A program made the position numbers and the translations under genes. Below are positions 1 through 10,543 of a stretch of 64,000 nucleotides of DNA, piece after piece (the stretch's first letter is position 1; every line of letters starts with the position of its first letter). This DNA is from an uncultured Craurococcus sp. (GTDB taxonomy: Bacteria; Pseudomonadota; Alphaproteobacteria; Acetobacterales; Acetobacteraceae): positions 1-64,000 of the forward strand of contig CADCTD010000185.1 of assembly GCA_902805545.1 (NCBI GenBank). Direction: 5' to 3'. Below the pieces are notes generated by a model that was not told the origin of the DNA, searched no databases, and saw nothing but the letters and a program-made list of their open reading frames with translations.

Positions 1-1
1 G

Positions 2-133
2 CGGACCGTCGGCACGCGCGCCACGCTGCGGCCCGCGGCGCGGATCGAGCAGGGCGACAGCGACAGCCGGGCGGTGGTGCGGCCGGCCAAGGCCGCCGCC
101 CCCGCCGCGCGGCAGCAGCGCCGGACGCGCTGA
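2..133 (+). CDS. C-terminal fragment of a CDS truncated by the window edge; product unknown
   Basis: Open frame from the edge to TGA at 131-133 (..RPAARIEQGDSDSRAVVRPAKAAAPAARQQRRTR*). Confidence 0.4.
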   Translation, partial: RTVGTRATLRPAARIEQGDSDSRAVVRPAKAAAPAARQQRRTR

Positions 134-143
134 CCGCCGCCGC

Positions 144-1253
144 TCAGGCCATCGCCCCGCGCGAGGCGACCGGCCAGAGGCATTCCACCCGGCCGCCGCG
201 CAGGCCGACATACCAGTCGTAGCGGTCGATCGTCGGGTCGCAATGGCCGGGGATGAGGCGCAGCTTCTCGCCGAGCGCCGGCGCCGCGCCATCCTCCACC
301 AGCAGCTTCCCATGCTCGTCCGAGGCGCCGGCATAGCGCAGGCCCGGGCGGCCATGCACCAGCGGCAGGCCGCTGTCGATGGCGACCGCCTTGTGCCCGG
401 CATCCAGCACCGCGACGCCGGGGATGGCCCGGCTCATCACCGTGGACAGCACGAAGAGGGCGTGGCGGAAGGGCGGCGGCTCCGCGTTGCGGGCGTAGTC
501 GGCATCCATGAAGGCATAGGAGCCGGCCTGGATCTCCGTATAGACCCCGCTCGCCACCTCATGGCGGAAGGTGCCGGTGCCGCCGCCGCCGACGATGGCG
601 CAGGCGAGGCCCTGCTGCGCGAGCTGCTCCACGCTGCGGCGGGTGAGTTCCGCCGCATGGGCGATGGCGGCGGCACGCTGCTCCGGCCCACGGACATGCT
701 GGGCGCTGCCATGATAGGCCTGCAGCCCGCCGAAGATCAGGTGCGGGCTGGCGGCGATGCGCTGAGCCAGCGCCACGGTCGGCGGCCCGGCCTCGACGCC
801 GCAGCGCGAGGCACCGCAATCGATCTCGACGAGGACGGTGATGCGGGTATCGGCCGCCGCCGCCGCGGCCTCCAGCGCCGCCACCTGCTCCGGCCCGTCG
901 ACGCAGATGGCGACCTGGCTGATGCGCTGCAGGGCGGCCAGCCGGGCGAGCTTGCGCGCGCCGACCACCTGGTTGCTGACCAGGATGTCGGGGATGCCGC
1001 CCCAGGCCAGCACCTCCGCCTCGGCGACCTTCTGCACGCACTGGCCGACGGCGCCACGGGCCATCTGCAGGCGGGCGATGACCGGCGACTTGTGGGTCTT
1101 GGCATGGGCGCGAAGCTTCACGCCGGTGCCCTCGAGCAGGGCCGCCATGCGGTCGAGATTGGCCTCGAAGGCGTCGAGGTCGAGCACCAGGGCGGGGGTG
1201 TCGATCTCCTGCTCGTGCATGCCAGGCTCGGCGGGTGGGGGCTGCAGCATCAC
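144..1253 (-). CDS. DSD1/D-threonine-aldolase-like PLP-dependent enzyme (alanine racemase N-terminal fold)
   Basis: TPALVLDLDAFEANLDRM...RAHAKTHKSPVIARLQ PLP-lysine region and C-terminal PGHCDPTIDRYDWYVGLR metal-binding pattern. Confidence 0.85.
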   Translation of the reverse strand: MMLQPPPAEPGMHEQEIDTPALVLDLDAFEANLDRMAALLEGTGVKLRAHAKTHKSPVIARLQMARGAVGQCVQKVAEAEVLAWGGIPDILVSNQVVGARKLARLAALQRISQVAICVDGPEQVAALEAAAAAADTRITVLVEIDCGASRCGVEAGPPTVALAQRIAASPHLIFGGLQAYHGSAQHVRGPEQRAAAIAHAAELTRRSVEQLAQQGLACAIVGGGGTGTFRHEVASGVYTEIQAGSYAFMDADYARNAEPPPFRHALFVLSTVMSRAIPGVAVLDAGHKAVAIDSGLPLVHGRPGLRYAGASDEHGKLLVEDGAAPALGEKLRLIPGHCDPTIDRYDWYVGLRGGRVECLWPVASRGAMA

Positions 1254-1834
1254 GGGTGGCTCCGGTTGGTTGGCGCCATGGTCAGGCGAGGCCAGCGGCG
1301 CGTCCAGCCCTTGGCGGCGGCACGGGCGGCCATCACGGAACCCTTCGCCGGAGAAGTCGGGCGGAGGATGAGGCCGAGGAGGTCCGCGGTGCCGTGCGGC
1401 GCGGCGATCTCAATCCCGTCCGGGGTCCAGCGGGCGGCGATGGCCGTCGCGGTCTCCGGCCAATGGGCGATGGCATCCGCCGTCGAGGCATAGGGCGCAT
1501 CGCCGTTGCGGGCGGCCATGCGGGCCTGATTGCGGACCGACCAGGGGAGCCCGGGGGCGAGCCCGCGGAGGCGGGCCTCGATGGCGGCATCGGCCTCCGC
1601 ACTCGCCCTGGCAGGGTCGAACCAGACGATGTCGACATCTCCCGGCGGGTTGGTGCCGGGGGCGAAGCCCGAGAGCGCGTCCCAGGCCGGGTTGCGGAGC
1701 GCCCCGGCGCCGATCCAGGCATCGGGAAGGCCGAGGCCGGCGAGGCTACGCAGCGCCGCCACCAGCTCCGCCTGGCCGGCAATGATCCCGGCGAGGCTCG
1801 TCCCGGCCCCCTCACCCACCGACGCGGCGCGCAT
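1250..1834 (-). CDS. nucleotidyltransferase family protein (DUF925-like)
   Basis: ORF read from internal Met ([11 protein letters not shown]...); WIGAGALRNPAWDALSG...DVDIVWFDPAR motif; overlaps neighbours by a few bases. Confidence 0.75.
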   Translation of the reverse strand: MRAASVGEGAGTSLAGIIAGQAELVAALRSLAGLGLPDAWIGAGALRNPAWDALSGFAPGTNPPGDVDIVWFDPARASAEADAAIEARLRGLAPGLPWSVRNQARMAARNGDAPYASTADAIAHWPETATAIAARWTPDGIEIAAPHGTADLLGLILRPTSPAKGSVMAARAAAKGWTRRWPRLTMAPTNRSHP

Positions 1835-3458
1835 CCTTGTATCGGGCCTTGAGATCGGCCTTCCACAGCTTGCCCGTCGCGGTATGCGGCAGGCTCTCGA
1901 CGAACTCCACCGCGTCGGGGATCCACCACTTGGCCACCTTGCCCTCGTAGAAGGCGAGGATCTCCTCGGCCGTCGGGCTGGCGCCGGGCTTCGGCTGGAC
2001 AAGGAGCAGCGGGCGCTCGTCCCATTTCGGATGGGCCATGGCGATGACGGCGGCCTCCTGCACCGCCGGGTGGCCCATGATCAGGTTCTCGAGGGTGATG
2101 GAGCTGATCCACTCGCCTCCCGATTTGATCACGTCCTTCGCCCGGTCGACGATCTCGATGCAGCCGAGCTCGTCCACCGTCACCACGTCGCCGGTGCGGA
2201 ACCAGCCATCCTCGGTGAAGGCCGCATCGCCCGGCCGGTTGAAGTACTGGCCGGCGATCCAGGGACCGCGGACCTCGAGCTCGCCGAAGGCCACGCCGTC
2301 ATGCGCGATCTCCTCTCCCTGACCGTCGCGGACCCGGATGTCGACGCCGAAGAGCGGGCGGCCCTGCTTCCGGGCGTAGTCGAGGAAGCGGTCCTCGTCC
2401 CAGTCGGCATTCTCGGGCTTGCGGGCATTGGTGGTGCCGAGCGGGCTCGTCTCCGTCATGCCCCAGGCATGGAGGATCCCGACGCCGTATTCCTTGAGGA
2501 AGCCGGCATTGACCGCGGTCGGCAGCGCCGTGCCGCCGACGACCAGGCGCGGCGGGTGGGTGAAGCGGCGCGACGGGTCGGCGCGGAGCCAGTTCAGCAG
2601 CGCCGTCCAGATGGTCGGCACACCGGCGGAGAAGGTGACCCGCTCCGCCTCGAAGAGGCGATGCAGGCTGGCCGGGTCGAGCTTCGGCCCGGGGAGGATG
2701 AGCGAGGCGCCGGCGGCGGCGGCCGAATAGGGGATGCCCCAGGCATTGACGTGGAACATCGGCACCACCGGCAGCACCACATCCTCGGCGCCGATGTTGA
2801 AGCAGTCCTTCTGCAGGGTGCTGATGGCATGGATCAGGGTCGAGCGGTGGCTGTAGAGCACGCCCTTCGGCTCGCCCGTGGTGCCGGAGGTGTAGCAGAG
2901 CGAGGAGGCGCTGCGCTCGTCGAGCTCGGGCCAGGGATAGGTGGTGGGCTGGCCGGCGATCAGGCTTTCCTGCGCCAGCAGCTCGAAGCGGCCGCGCAGC
3001 GGGCATTCGGCGGGGATGTCGGCCTCCGTCCCCATGACGATGATGGCGCGGAGGCTGGGCGGGAGCTTGTCGGCCAGCGCCTCGGCACCCGCGAGGAGGG
3101 TCGGGTCCACCAGCAGGTGGGTGTCCTCGGCATCGGCCAGGATGAAGGCGATCTGCCCGGGGAAGAGGCGCGGGTTCACCGTATGGAGCACGGCGCCCAT
3201 GGCGGAGATGGCGTAGTAGGCCTCCAGATGGTGGTGCTCGTTCCAGGCGAGGGTCGCGATGCGCTCGCCCTGCCTGACGCCGCGGGCGGCCAGCGCATGG
3301 GCGAGCTGGGCGGCGCGGGCGGCGATCTCGGCCCAGCTGTGGCGGACCAGGCTGCCATCGGGCCGGGCGGAGATGATCCGGGAGCCGTGATGGTGGCGGG
3401 ACGCGTGCTCCAGCAGGCTCGAGATCAGCAGCGGTCGGTCCTGCATCAGGCCCAGCAT
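1812..3458 (-). CDS. long-chain fatty-acid--CoA ligase / acyl-CoA synthetase (AMP-binding)
   Basis: [21 protein letters not shown]-binding motif; [36 protein letters not shown]-terminal [12 protein letters not shown]. Confidence 0.93.
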   Translation of the reverse strand: MLGLMQDRPLLISSLLEHASRHHHGSRIISARPDGSLVRHSWAEIAARAAQLAHALAARGVRQGERIATLAWNEHHHLEAYYAISAMGAVLHTVNPRLFPGQIAFILADAEDTHLLVDPTLLAGAEALADKLPPSLRAIIVMGTEADIPAECPLRGRFELLAQESLIAGQPTTYPWPELDERSASSLCYTSGTTGEPKGVLYSHRSTLIHAISTLQKDCFNIGAEDVVLPVVPMFHVNAWGIPYSAAAAGASLILPGPKLDPASLHRLFEAERVTFSAGVPTIWTALLNWLRADPSRRFTHPPRLVVGGTALPTAVNAGFLKEYGVGILHAWGMTETSPLGTTNARKPENADWDEDRFLDYARKQGRPLFGVDIRVRDGQGEEIAHDGVAFGELEVRGPWIAGQYFNRPGDAAFTEDGWFRTGDVVTVDELGCIEIVDRAKDVIKSGGEWISSITLENLIMGHPAVQEAAVIAMAHPKWDERPLLLVQPKPGASPTAEEILAFYEGKVAKWWIPDAVEFVESLPHTATGKLWKADLKARYKDARRVGG

Positions 3459-3544
3459 CGTGGATGTCTCCCCGGTTGTTCGTTAGGGGGACTATCGGCG
3501 GTGCGGGTGCCCCGGTGCAAGGCCGACGGGTGCAGGAACGGCCG

Positions 3545-4537
3545 TCAGATCCGGCCGGACCACATGTCGCCCATCAGCCGGTCCTGGACCAGGCTCGGGA
3601 AGCGGATGCAGGCGCTGGCCGGGTAGTGGGTCAGCTCGCCGAACCAGGGCTTGCCGCCGGCCAGGTAGAGGTCGACGCGCACGAACTCGAAATCCTCGCC
3701 GAGGCGGGAGGCGATGGCGGCAAGCTGCCGGGCCTCGGGCGGCGGGGTGTAGGGGACGGGCCCGCGCCAGCCGCCGCCCATGAAGGGCAGCGGCCGGAGG
3801 TCGTCCGGCGTGTAGAAGCGGTAGCCGTACTGCTCCGTGCCGCGGTCGAGATGGATGCTGAGCAGCCGGGCCCGGCCGCGGAAGACATAGAACTTGAAGT
3901 CCTCCGGCACGCCGCTCGGGCGGTCGCCGGTGATGAGCGATTCGGCCATGAGGCGGGGGCGGAGGTTGCAGTAGCCCCATTCGCCGGTGCGCCGGTAGTG
4001 GTCCTCGGCGAGCCAGGCGGCGGCCTCGCGGGTGGCGGCGGCGCGGTCGAGGGCCGACTTGTCGCGCACCAGCAGGTTCATCTGCCAGCCATGCGCGCCC
4101 TTGAGGGCGAACTGCTCGGGCAGGTCGTCCCAGGGGATGTCCTCGGCGCGGTCCCAGATGCCGTGCAAAGGGAGGAGGAGGTCGGTGCCGCCCTTGGCGG
4201 CGACGTAGTCGCGGGCGGTGACCTTGTGCGTCGTCAGCGGGATGAGCGGGTTGCGGTCGTTGAGGATTTTCCAGGCGACATGCTCGTTGAAGGTGCGCGG
4301 CCGGCGGAGGTTGGGGGTGTAGCCGAGCGCGGCCTCCATGCGCCGGACCAGGCGGCGGGTGGCGCGAGGGCGGTCGAGGAGGGGGATGGCGTCGACGGCG
4401 CGGCGAAGGGCGGCGGGAAGGGTGTGACGCAATCCTTCGACGGCGGCGCGGGCGGGGGCGGCGATCTTCGCCGGCCCGAGCGGGGTCTCGCCCTGAAACC
4501 CGGTCGACTGCCCTATGGAATGCAGGAAAGCGGACAT
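3545..4537 (-). CDS. ATP-grasp / TupA-like polysaccharide-associated protein
   Basis: FNEHVAWKILNDRNPL...KGAHGWQMNLLVRDK...PEDFKFYVFRGRARLLSIHLDR pattern of TupA-like ATP-grasp proteins. Confidence 0.75.
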   Translation of the reverse strand: MSAFLHSIGQSTGFQGETPLGPAKIAAPARAAVEGLRHTLPAALRRAVDAIPLLDRPRATRRLVRRMEAALGYTPNLRRPRTFNEHVAWKILNDRNPLIPLTTHKVTARDYVAAKGGTDLLLPLHGIWDRAEDIPWDDLPEQFALKGAHGWQMNLLVRDKSALDRAAATREAAAWLAEDHYRRTGEWGYCNLRPRLMAESLITGDRPSGVPEDFKFYVFRGRARLLSIHLDRGTEQYGYRFYTPDDLRPLPFMGGGWRGPVPYTPPPEARQLAAIASRLGEDFEFVRVDLYLAGGKPWFGELTHYPASACIRFPSLVQDRLMGDMWSGRI

Positions 4538-4756
4538 GGACGCACCTCGGTTCTGCCCGGACCATAATCCTAGGGGAGCGACCCAGGCAGTCTCTTTCCT
4601 GGGAGTACCCTAGATTTTATCAGCGTTGCACGGGTGACAGATCGTCAAGCTCGATTACTAGATATTTCATTCTGGGCGGCGGCTCCACTGGTCTACCGCC
4701 CCCGTATCCGTTCTTCCCCGGCATAATTCCAGATTCGGAAAGCATCAACCCACAAG

Positions 4757-5734
4757 CTAGTCAGGACGGATTTCCGCCTCGCGGATCAGGCGGCCCCAGA
4801 GGACGGTTTCACGCTCCAGCAGGCTGGCGAGGGCGGCGGCGTCTCCGGTGGTGAGCGCGACGCCCTGCTGAGCCAGGCGGGTGCGCAGGGTCTCGTCCTC
4901 GGTGGCGGCACGGAGGGCGGAGCCGAGGCGGGCAAGGATCGGGGCCGGGGTGCCGGCCGGGGCGAAGAGGCCCTGCCAGAACACGGCATCGAAGCCCGGC
5001 AGCGTCTCAGCGACAGGAGGCAAGTCGGGGAGGAGCGGCTCGCGCGCCGTGGAGGAGATGGCGAGGCCGCGCGTGGCCCCCTCCTGCAGCGCGGGCAGGG
5101 CCTCGAGCACCGCCTGGAACATCGCCCCGATGCGGCCGGCGCGGAGGTCGATCAGCGCGGGCGCGCCGCCGCGATAGGGCACATGCGTCACCTGAATGCC
5201 CGCCCGCTGGGCGAAGAGCGCCATCGCCAGATGGTTCACCGCCCCGGTGCCGCTGCTGCCGAAATCGAGCTTTCCAGGATTGGCGCGGCACCAAGCGATC
5301 AGCTCCGCCGTGCTACGCACCGGCAGGCTCGGATGGACGTGGAGGACGAAGGCGCTGCGGAAGACCATGCCGATCGGCGCCAGCTCCCGCATCGGCTCGC
5401 GCGGCGTGAGGTTCGGCTGGAGGCCGGGATTGATCGCCAGGGACGAGGTGCCCATCAGCAGGGTGTAGCCATCCGGCCGGGCCTGCGCCGCGGCCGTGTT
5501 GGCGACGGCCGTCGCGCCGCCGACCCGGTTCTCGACCACGACCGGGACGCCGAGCTCGCGCGCCATGCGCTCGGCGACGGCGCGGGAGGTGACATCAGTC
5601 ACACCGCCCGGGGCATAGCCGGAATAGACGGCGACGGGGCGGGCGGGGAAGGCCTCCTGCGCCCAGGCGGGCCGGGACGCCAGGCGGGGAGCGAGCAGCA
5701 GCGGCAAGGCGAGCAGGGCGCGGCGATCCGGCAT
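4757..5734 (-). CDS. tripartite tricarboxylate transporter (Bug/TctC) family substrate-binding protein
   Basis: Signal peptide; FPARPVAVYSGYAPGGVTDVTSRAVAERM...VVENRVGGATAVA; THVPYRGGAPALIDLRAGRI. Start read as internal Met. Confidence 0.9.
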   Translation of the reverse strand: MPDRRALLALPLLLAPRLASRPAWAQEAFPARPVAVYSGYAPGGVTDVTSRAVAERMARELGVPVVVENRVGGATAVANTAAAQARPDGYTLLMGTSSLAINPGLQPNLTPREPMRELAPIGMVFRSAFVLHVHPSLPVRSTAELIAWCRANPGKLDFGSSGTGAVNHLAMALFAQRAGIQVTHVPYRGGAPALIDLRAGRIGAMFQAVLEALPALQEGATRGLAISSTAREPLLPDLPPVAETLPGFDAVFWQGLFAPAGTPAPILARLGSALRAATEDETLRTRLAQQGVALTTGDAAALASLLERETVLWGRLIREAEIRPD

Positions 5735-5873
5735 CGGTTTCCTCCTGTGGTTGGACGGAGGCTGGTCCGCCTGGGCCGGGCTGGCAAGGGACATGGGGAT
5801 GTCATCGTTCCATCATCCGTCTGTCACGGGGCGTTGGTAGAGGCCCGGAAAGCCCAGACGGGAGAGACCCCCA

Positions 5874-6860
5874 ATGCTGACTCGCCGCCAAATCGCCGGC
5901 CTCATGGCCGGGGCCGCCCTGCTGCCGGCCGCCGCCCAGGCCGCGCGCCGCACCCTCGATGCCGGTGTGGCGATGCCGGCGACCGGCGAGCGGAGCTGGA
6001 AGGCGCAGATCCCGGTGCTGCGCATCGGCCTGCTCGGCGGCGAGAACGAGAGCGACCGCCTCGGGCGCTTCGGAGCCTACCAGAAGCTGCTGGAGGAGAC
6101 CTTCAGGCTCCCGGTGCGGCTCTTCCCGGCCTCCGACTATGCGGGCGTGCTGCAGGCCTTCAGCGCGGGGCAGATCGAGATGGCCTCGATGGGGCCCTCC
6201 GGCTATGCCGGCGCCTGGCTCGACACCAATGGCGGCGTCGAGCCGCTGCTGGTGCCGGAGGAGAAGGACGGCACCATCTCCTATGTCTCGGTGCTGGTGG
6301 TCCGCGCCGACAGCGGCATCACCTCGCTTGAGCAGATGCGGGGCAAGTCGCTGGCCTGGGCCGATCCGAACTCGACCTCGGGCTACCTCATCCCGCGCTT
6401 CGCCCTGCGGAAGGCGGGGATCGGCGTCGAGACCGGGCAGTATTTCAGCCGCACCGGCTTTGCCGGCGGGCATGAGCAGGGCGTCATCGCCGTGCTGCAG
6501 AAGCAGTATGACGGCGCGATGACCTGGGCCTCCGGCCAGGGCGAGGCAGCGCAGGGCTATTCCCGCGGCAACCTGCGGGCGATGGTGGAGAAGAACATGC
6601 TGAGCATGTCCGACCTCCGCATCATCTGGACCTCGGAGCCGATCATCAACGGGCCGCTCACCGTCCGCACCGCCCTCCCGGCCGCCTTCAAGGAGGATAT
6701 GCGGGCCTTCCACCTGGCGCTGCCGAAGAGCCACCCGCAGGTCTACGAGCAGATCGAGCGCGGCGGCGGCACGGGCTACCGCGAGGTGACGCATGCCCAG
6801 TTCCAGTTCCTCGTCGACATGCGGCGGGAAGAGGCCAACGAGCGGCGGCGGCGGTCCTGA
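5874..6860 (+). CDS. phnD: phosphonate-type ABC transporter substrate-binding protein (copy 1)
   Basis: Signal peptide; [14 protein letters not shown]...[30 protein letters not shown]; downstream phnC/phnE. Confidence 0.88.
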   Translation: MLTRRQIAGLMAGAALLPAAAQAARRTLDAGVAMPATGERSWKAQIPVLRIGLLGGENESDRLGRFGAYQKLLEETFRLPVRLFPASDYAGVLQAFSAGQIEMASMGPSGYAGAWLDTNGGVEPLLVPEEKDGTISYVSVLVVRADSGITSLEQMRGKSLAWADPNSTSGYLIPRFALRKAGIGVETGQYFSRTGFAGGHEQGVIAVLQKQYDGAMTWASGQGEAAQGYSRGNLRAMVEKNMLSMSDLRIIWTSEPIINGPLTVRTALPAAFKEDMRAFHLALPKSHPQVYEQIERGGGTGYREVTHAQFQFLVDMRREEANERRRRS

Positions 6861-6862
6861 CC

Positions 6863-7759
6863 ATGGGCCAGATCGCGGGGTTGCGGCCGGTGGCGGCGCT
6901 GGACCAGGATGCCGGAACCTCGATGGGTGCGCGCGGCATGCTGGAATTGCGGGGGCTGACCCGGCGCTTCGGCGCGACGGTGGCCGTTGACCATGTGGAC
7001 CTTGCGGTGCCGCCCGGGCAGATGGTCGGCATCATCGGCCGGTCGGGCGCCGGCAAGTCCACCCTGTTGCGGATGATCAACCGGCTGCAGGAGCCCTCCG
7101 ACGGGCGGATCCTCTCCGGCGGGCGGGACGTGACGGCGCTCCAGGGCCGGGCCTTGCGCGGGTGGCGGCGCGACTGCGCCATGGTCTTCCAGCAGTTCAA
7201 CCTGGTGCAGCGGCTCGACGTGCTGACCAATGTGCTGATCGGCCGAATCGCCTGGCAGCGCGGCTGGCGGGCGGCGATGGTGCTGGTCGGCGCCCGCTTC
7301 ACCGCGGAGGAGCGGGCGATGGCGCTGGCCGCCCTCGACCGCTTCGGCCTCGCCGACACCGCCCTGCAGCGGGCGGAGACGCTCTCCGGCGGGCAGCAGC
7401 AGCGGGTGGCCCTCTGCCGCGCCCTGCTTCAGGAGCCTCGGCTGGTGCTGGCGGATGAGCCGATCGCCTCGCTCGACCCCCGCAACGCGCAGCTGGTGAT
7501 GGACGCGCTGCGCGACGTGAACCGGAAGGACGGGCTGACGGTGCTGGTGAACCTGCACCATCTCGATACCGCACGGGAGTATTGCGACCGGATCGTCGCC
7601 ATGCAGGCGGGGAAGATCGTCTTCGACGGGACGTCGGCGGCGCTGACGCCGGAGCGGGTGCGGGCGGTCTACGGCATCTCGGAGCAGGAGTTCGCCGCCG
7701 AGGCGGAGGCGCGGCTCCGGGCCGCCGAGCCTGCCCCGGCACCGCTCGCGGTGGCATAG
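6863..7759 (+). CDS. phnC: phosphonate-type ABC transporter ATP-binding protein
   Basis: Walker [10 protein letters not shown], signature [33 protein letters not shown]; start may be 6923. Confidence 0.93.
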   Translation: MGQIAGLRPVAALDQDAGTSMGARGMLELRGLTRRFGATVAVDHVDLAVPPGQMVGIIGRSGAGKSTLLRMINRLQEPSDGRILSGGRDVTALQGRALRGWRRDCAMVFQQFNLVQRLDVLTNVLIGRIAWQRGWRAAMVLVGARFTAEERAMALAALDRFGLADTALQRAETLSGGQQQRVALCRALLQEPRLVLADEPIASLDPRNAQLVMDALRDVNRKDGLTVLVNLHHLDTAREYCDRIVAMQAGKIVFDGTSAALTPERVRAVYGISEQEFAAEAEARLRAAEPAPAPLAVA

Positions 7760-7790
7760 TCCGGGGCCCGACCCTGGACGGAAGACCTCG

Positions 7791-8774
7791 ATGCCGACGC
7801 GACGCGCTGCCCTGGCCGGCTTGCTGGCCCTCCCTGCCCTCTCCCCTCGCCCGGCCCGCGCCCAGCGGCGGACGGTGGATGCAGCGATCGAGTTCCCCGC
7901 CGCCGGGGCGCGGGCCTGGAAGTCGCAGCTGCCCCAGCTCCGCGTCGGGCTTCTCGGCGGCGAGAACGAGGCGGACCGGCTGGGCCGCTTCGGCGAGTAT
8001 CGCGCGCTGCTCGAGCGGACCTTCGACCTGCCGGTGCGGCTCTTCCCGGCCAGCGACTATGCGGGCGTCATCCAGGCCTTCGGGGCGAAGCAGCTCGACA
8101 TCGCCAACATGTCGCCGGCCGCCTATGCCGGGGCCTGGCTCGACACAAATGGCGGCGTCGAGCCGCTGGTGACGACGGAGGAGAGCGACGGCTCCATCTC
8201 CTATGTCGCGGTGATGCTGGTGCGGGCGGATAGCGGCATCACCTCCCTCGAGGGAATGCGGGGCAAGGCGATGGCCTGGTCCGACCCCAATTCGGCCAGC
8301 GGCTACCTCATCCCGCGCTTCTCGCTCAGGCGGCAGGGGATCAGCCCGGAGCAGTTCTTCGGGCGCACCGGCTTCGCCGGCGGGCATGAGCAGGCGGTCG
8401 TCGCCGTGCTGCAGCGGCAGTACGACGCCGCCGTCACCTGGGCCTCCGGCCAGGGCGAGGAGGCGCAGGGCTTCACCCGCGGCGCGCTCCGGGCGATGGT
8501 CGAGAAGGGGCTGGTCGAAATGAAGCAGCTCCGCGTCATCTGGCGCTCGGACCCGATCATCAACGGGCCGCAGACCACCCGCACCGAGCTGCCGGCGGCC
8601 TTCAAGGAGGACATGAGGCTCTTCCACCTGGCGCTCCCCAGGGCGCATCCGGACATCTACCGCCAGATCGAGCGCGGCGGCGGGGCGGGCTACCGCGAGG
8701 TCTCGGCCGCCGACTACCAGTTCATGATCGACATGCGGCGGCAGGAGGCGGCGGAACGCCGGCGGCGCAACTGA
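7791..8774 (+). CDS. phnD: phosphonate-type ABC transporter substrate-binding protein (copy 2)
   Basis: Collinear with the 5874-6860 product over most of its length (LGGENEADRLGRFGEY..., [15 protein letters not shown]..., [11 protein letters not shown]...). Confidence 0.88.
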   Translation: MPTRRAALAGLLALPALSPRPARAQRRTVDAAIEFPAAGARAWKSQLPQLRVGLLGGENEADRLGRFGEYRALLERTFDLPVRLFPASDYAGVIQAFGAKQLDIANMSPAAYAGAWLDTNGGVEPLVTTEESDGSISYVAVMLVRADSGITSLEGMRGKAMAWSDPNSASGYLIPRFSLRRQGISPEQFFGRTGFAGGHEQAVVAVLQRQYDAAVTWASGQGEEAQGFTRGALRAMVEKGLVEMKQLRVIWRSDPIINGPQTTRTELPAAFKEDMRLFHLALPRAHPDIYRQIERGGGAGYREVSAADYQFMIDMRRQEAAERRRRN

Positions 8775-9646
8775 GCACGAGCGTCATCCATCAGGGCGAG
8801 GCCGCCTGGCAGGCGGCGCAGCGGCAGAAGCGGCGGGCGACGCTGCTCGGCCTCGCCATCCTTGCGGCCTGCCTGCTGCTCTCGGCGCGGATCAGCGAGG
8901 CCTATCCGGCGACGCTGCTCGCCGGGCTGCCGCGCATCGGCGAATATCTCTCGCGCATCCTGCCGAGCCTGCGCTGGGAGGCGCTGCTCGGCGGCGTGGA
9001 GACGGAGGGCAGCCTCGCCTTTTGGATGTACCGGCTCGACAGCTGGGCCTGGCTGCTCTTCGAGACGGCGAACATGGCGGCGCTGGCGACGCTGATGGGG
9101 GCCGGGGCGGCGCTGCTGCTGGCCTTCCCGGCGGCGCGCAACCTCGGCGCCGGCCGCGTGGTGAACCCGGCCGTGCGGCGGCTGCTCGAGGCGATGCGAA
9201 CGGTCCCCGAGATCGTCTTCGCGCTGATCTTCGTCTGGGCCTTCGGGGTCGGGCCGCTGGCGGGGGTTCTCGCCATCGCGCTGCATACGGCGGGCGCCTG
9301 CGGCAAGCTCTTCGCCGAGAGCATCGAGAATACCGGGCTCGGCGCCTGGGCCGGGGTGCGCTCGGCGGGCGGGAGCTGGATGCAGGCCTGCCGCTTCGCC
9401 ATCCTGCCGCAGGTGGCGCCGAGCCTGCTGAGCTACGCCCTGCTGCGGTTCGAGATCAACCTGCGCTCGGCGAGCGTCATCGGCTTCGTCGGCGCGGGCG
9501 GGATCGGGGAGGAGCTCTACAAGGTGATCTCCTTCAACTACTACGAGGAGATCAGCGCCATCCTGCTGCTGATCATCCTCGCCGTCTGCGCCATCGACCT
9601 GCTCTCGGAGCGGCTGCGGCACCGCGTCATCGGAGCGATGCAATGA
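8771..9646 (+). CDS. phnE: phosphonate-type ABC transporter permease (copy 1); probable CTG start overlapping the phnD stop
   Basis: Permease motif EAMRTVPEIVFALIFVWAFGVGPLAGVLAIALHTAGACGKLFAE; in-frame sequence upstream of the track's GTG (8996) encodes a first TM helix with no ATG/GTG/TTG. Confidence 0.85.
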   Translation: MSTSVIHQGEAAWQAAQRQKRRATLLGLAILAACLLLSARISEAYPATLLAGLPRIGEYLSRILPSLRWEALLGGVETEGSLAFWMYRLDSWAWLLFETANMAALATLMGAGAALLLAFPAARNLGAGRVVNPAVRRLLEAMRTVPEIVFALIFVWAFGVGPLAGVLAIALHTAGACGKLFAESIENTGLGAWAGVRSAGGSWMQACRFAILPQVAPSLLSYALLRFEINLRSASVIGFVGAGGIGEELYKVISFNYYEEISAILLLIILAVCAIDLLSERLRHRVIGAMQ

Positions 9647-10476
9647 GCGGGGCGGAGCAGGTCGCGGCCTGGCGGGCGCGCATCCCCGGGGCCTTCGGCG
9701 GCACGCGGCGCGGCCGGGTGCTGGCCTGGCTCGGCTGGGCGGCCTTCCTCGCCTGGCTCGGCTGGGCGCTCTGGCATTTCGGCTTCGCGCCGGAGCGGCT
9801 GTGGAACGGGCTGACGGGGCTGGCGACGATCCTCCGGCTGATGATCCCGCCCTCGCCCGGCGAGCTGTGGGTCGACATCCTCCAGGGGCTGGCCGAGAGC
9901 GTCGCCATGGCCTTCCTCGGCACCTTCATCGCCGCGCTGGTGGCGCTGCCGCTCGGCTTCCTCGGGGCGGGGAACGTGGTGACGAACACGCTCTTCCGCT
10001 TCTCCCTGCGCCGGGTCTTCGACGGGTTCCGCGGGGTGGACCAGCTGATCTGGGCGCTCGCCTTCGTGCGGGCCGTCGGGCTCGGGCCGCTGGCCGGGGT
10101 GCTGGCGATCGCCACCGCCGATGTCGCGGTGCTCGCCAAGCTGAATGCGGAGGCGATCGAGAATGCCGAGCGGCGGCAGGTGGAGGGCATCACCGCGGCG
10201 GGCGGCGGCTTCCTCGCCCGGCTGCGCTTCGGCCTGCTGCCGCAGGTGCTGCCGGTGATGCTCGCCCAGGCGCTCTACTTCTTCGAGAGCAACACGCGCT
10301 CGGCGGCGATTCTCGGCGTGGTGGGCGCGGGCGGGATCGGGTTGCAGATCTCGGAGCGCATCCGCGTCCGCCACTGGGACGAGGTGGCCTTCATCATCCT
10401 GCTGATGGTGGCGACGGTGGCCGCGATCGACTGGGTCTCGGCCAGGCTCAGGCGGCGGTTGATCGGCGGGGCGTAG
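9643..10476 (+). CDS. phnE: phosphonate-type ABC transporter permease (copy 2)
   Basis: ATGA overlap with upstream permease; FDGFRGVDQLIWALAFVRAVGLGPLAGVLAIATADVAVLAKLNAEAIEN. Confidence 0.9.
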   Translation: MSGAEQVAAWRARIPGAFGGTRRGRVLAWLGWAAFLAWLGWALWHFGFAPERLWNGLTGLATILRLMIPPSPGELWVDILQGLAESVAMAFLGTFIAALVALPLGFLGAGNVVTNTLFRFSLRRVFDGFRGVDQLIWALAFVRAVGLGPLAGVLAIATADVAVLAKLNAEAIENAERRQVEGITAAGGGFLARLRFGLLPQVLPVMLAQALYFFESNTRSAAILGVVGAGGIGLQISERIRVRHWDEVAFIILLMVATVAAIDWVSARLRRRLIGGA

Positions 10477-10543
10477 AGGCTTGCCCGCGGGCGGCCCTTC
10501 GTGCTGCAAGCGGATGCAAATCCCGACCGAGGAAACGCCGCCC

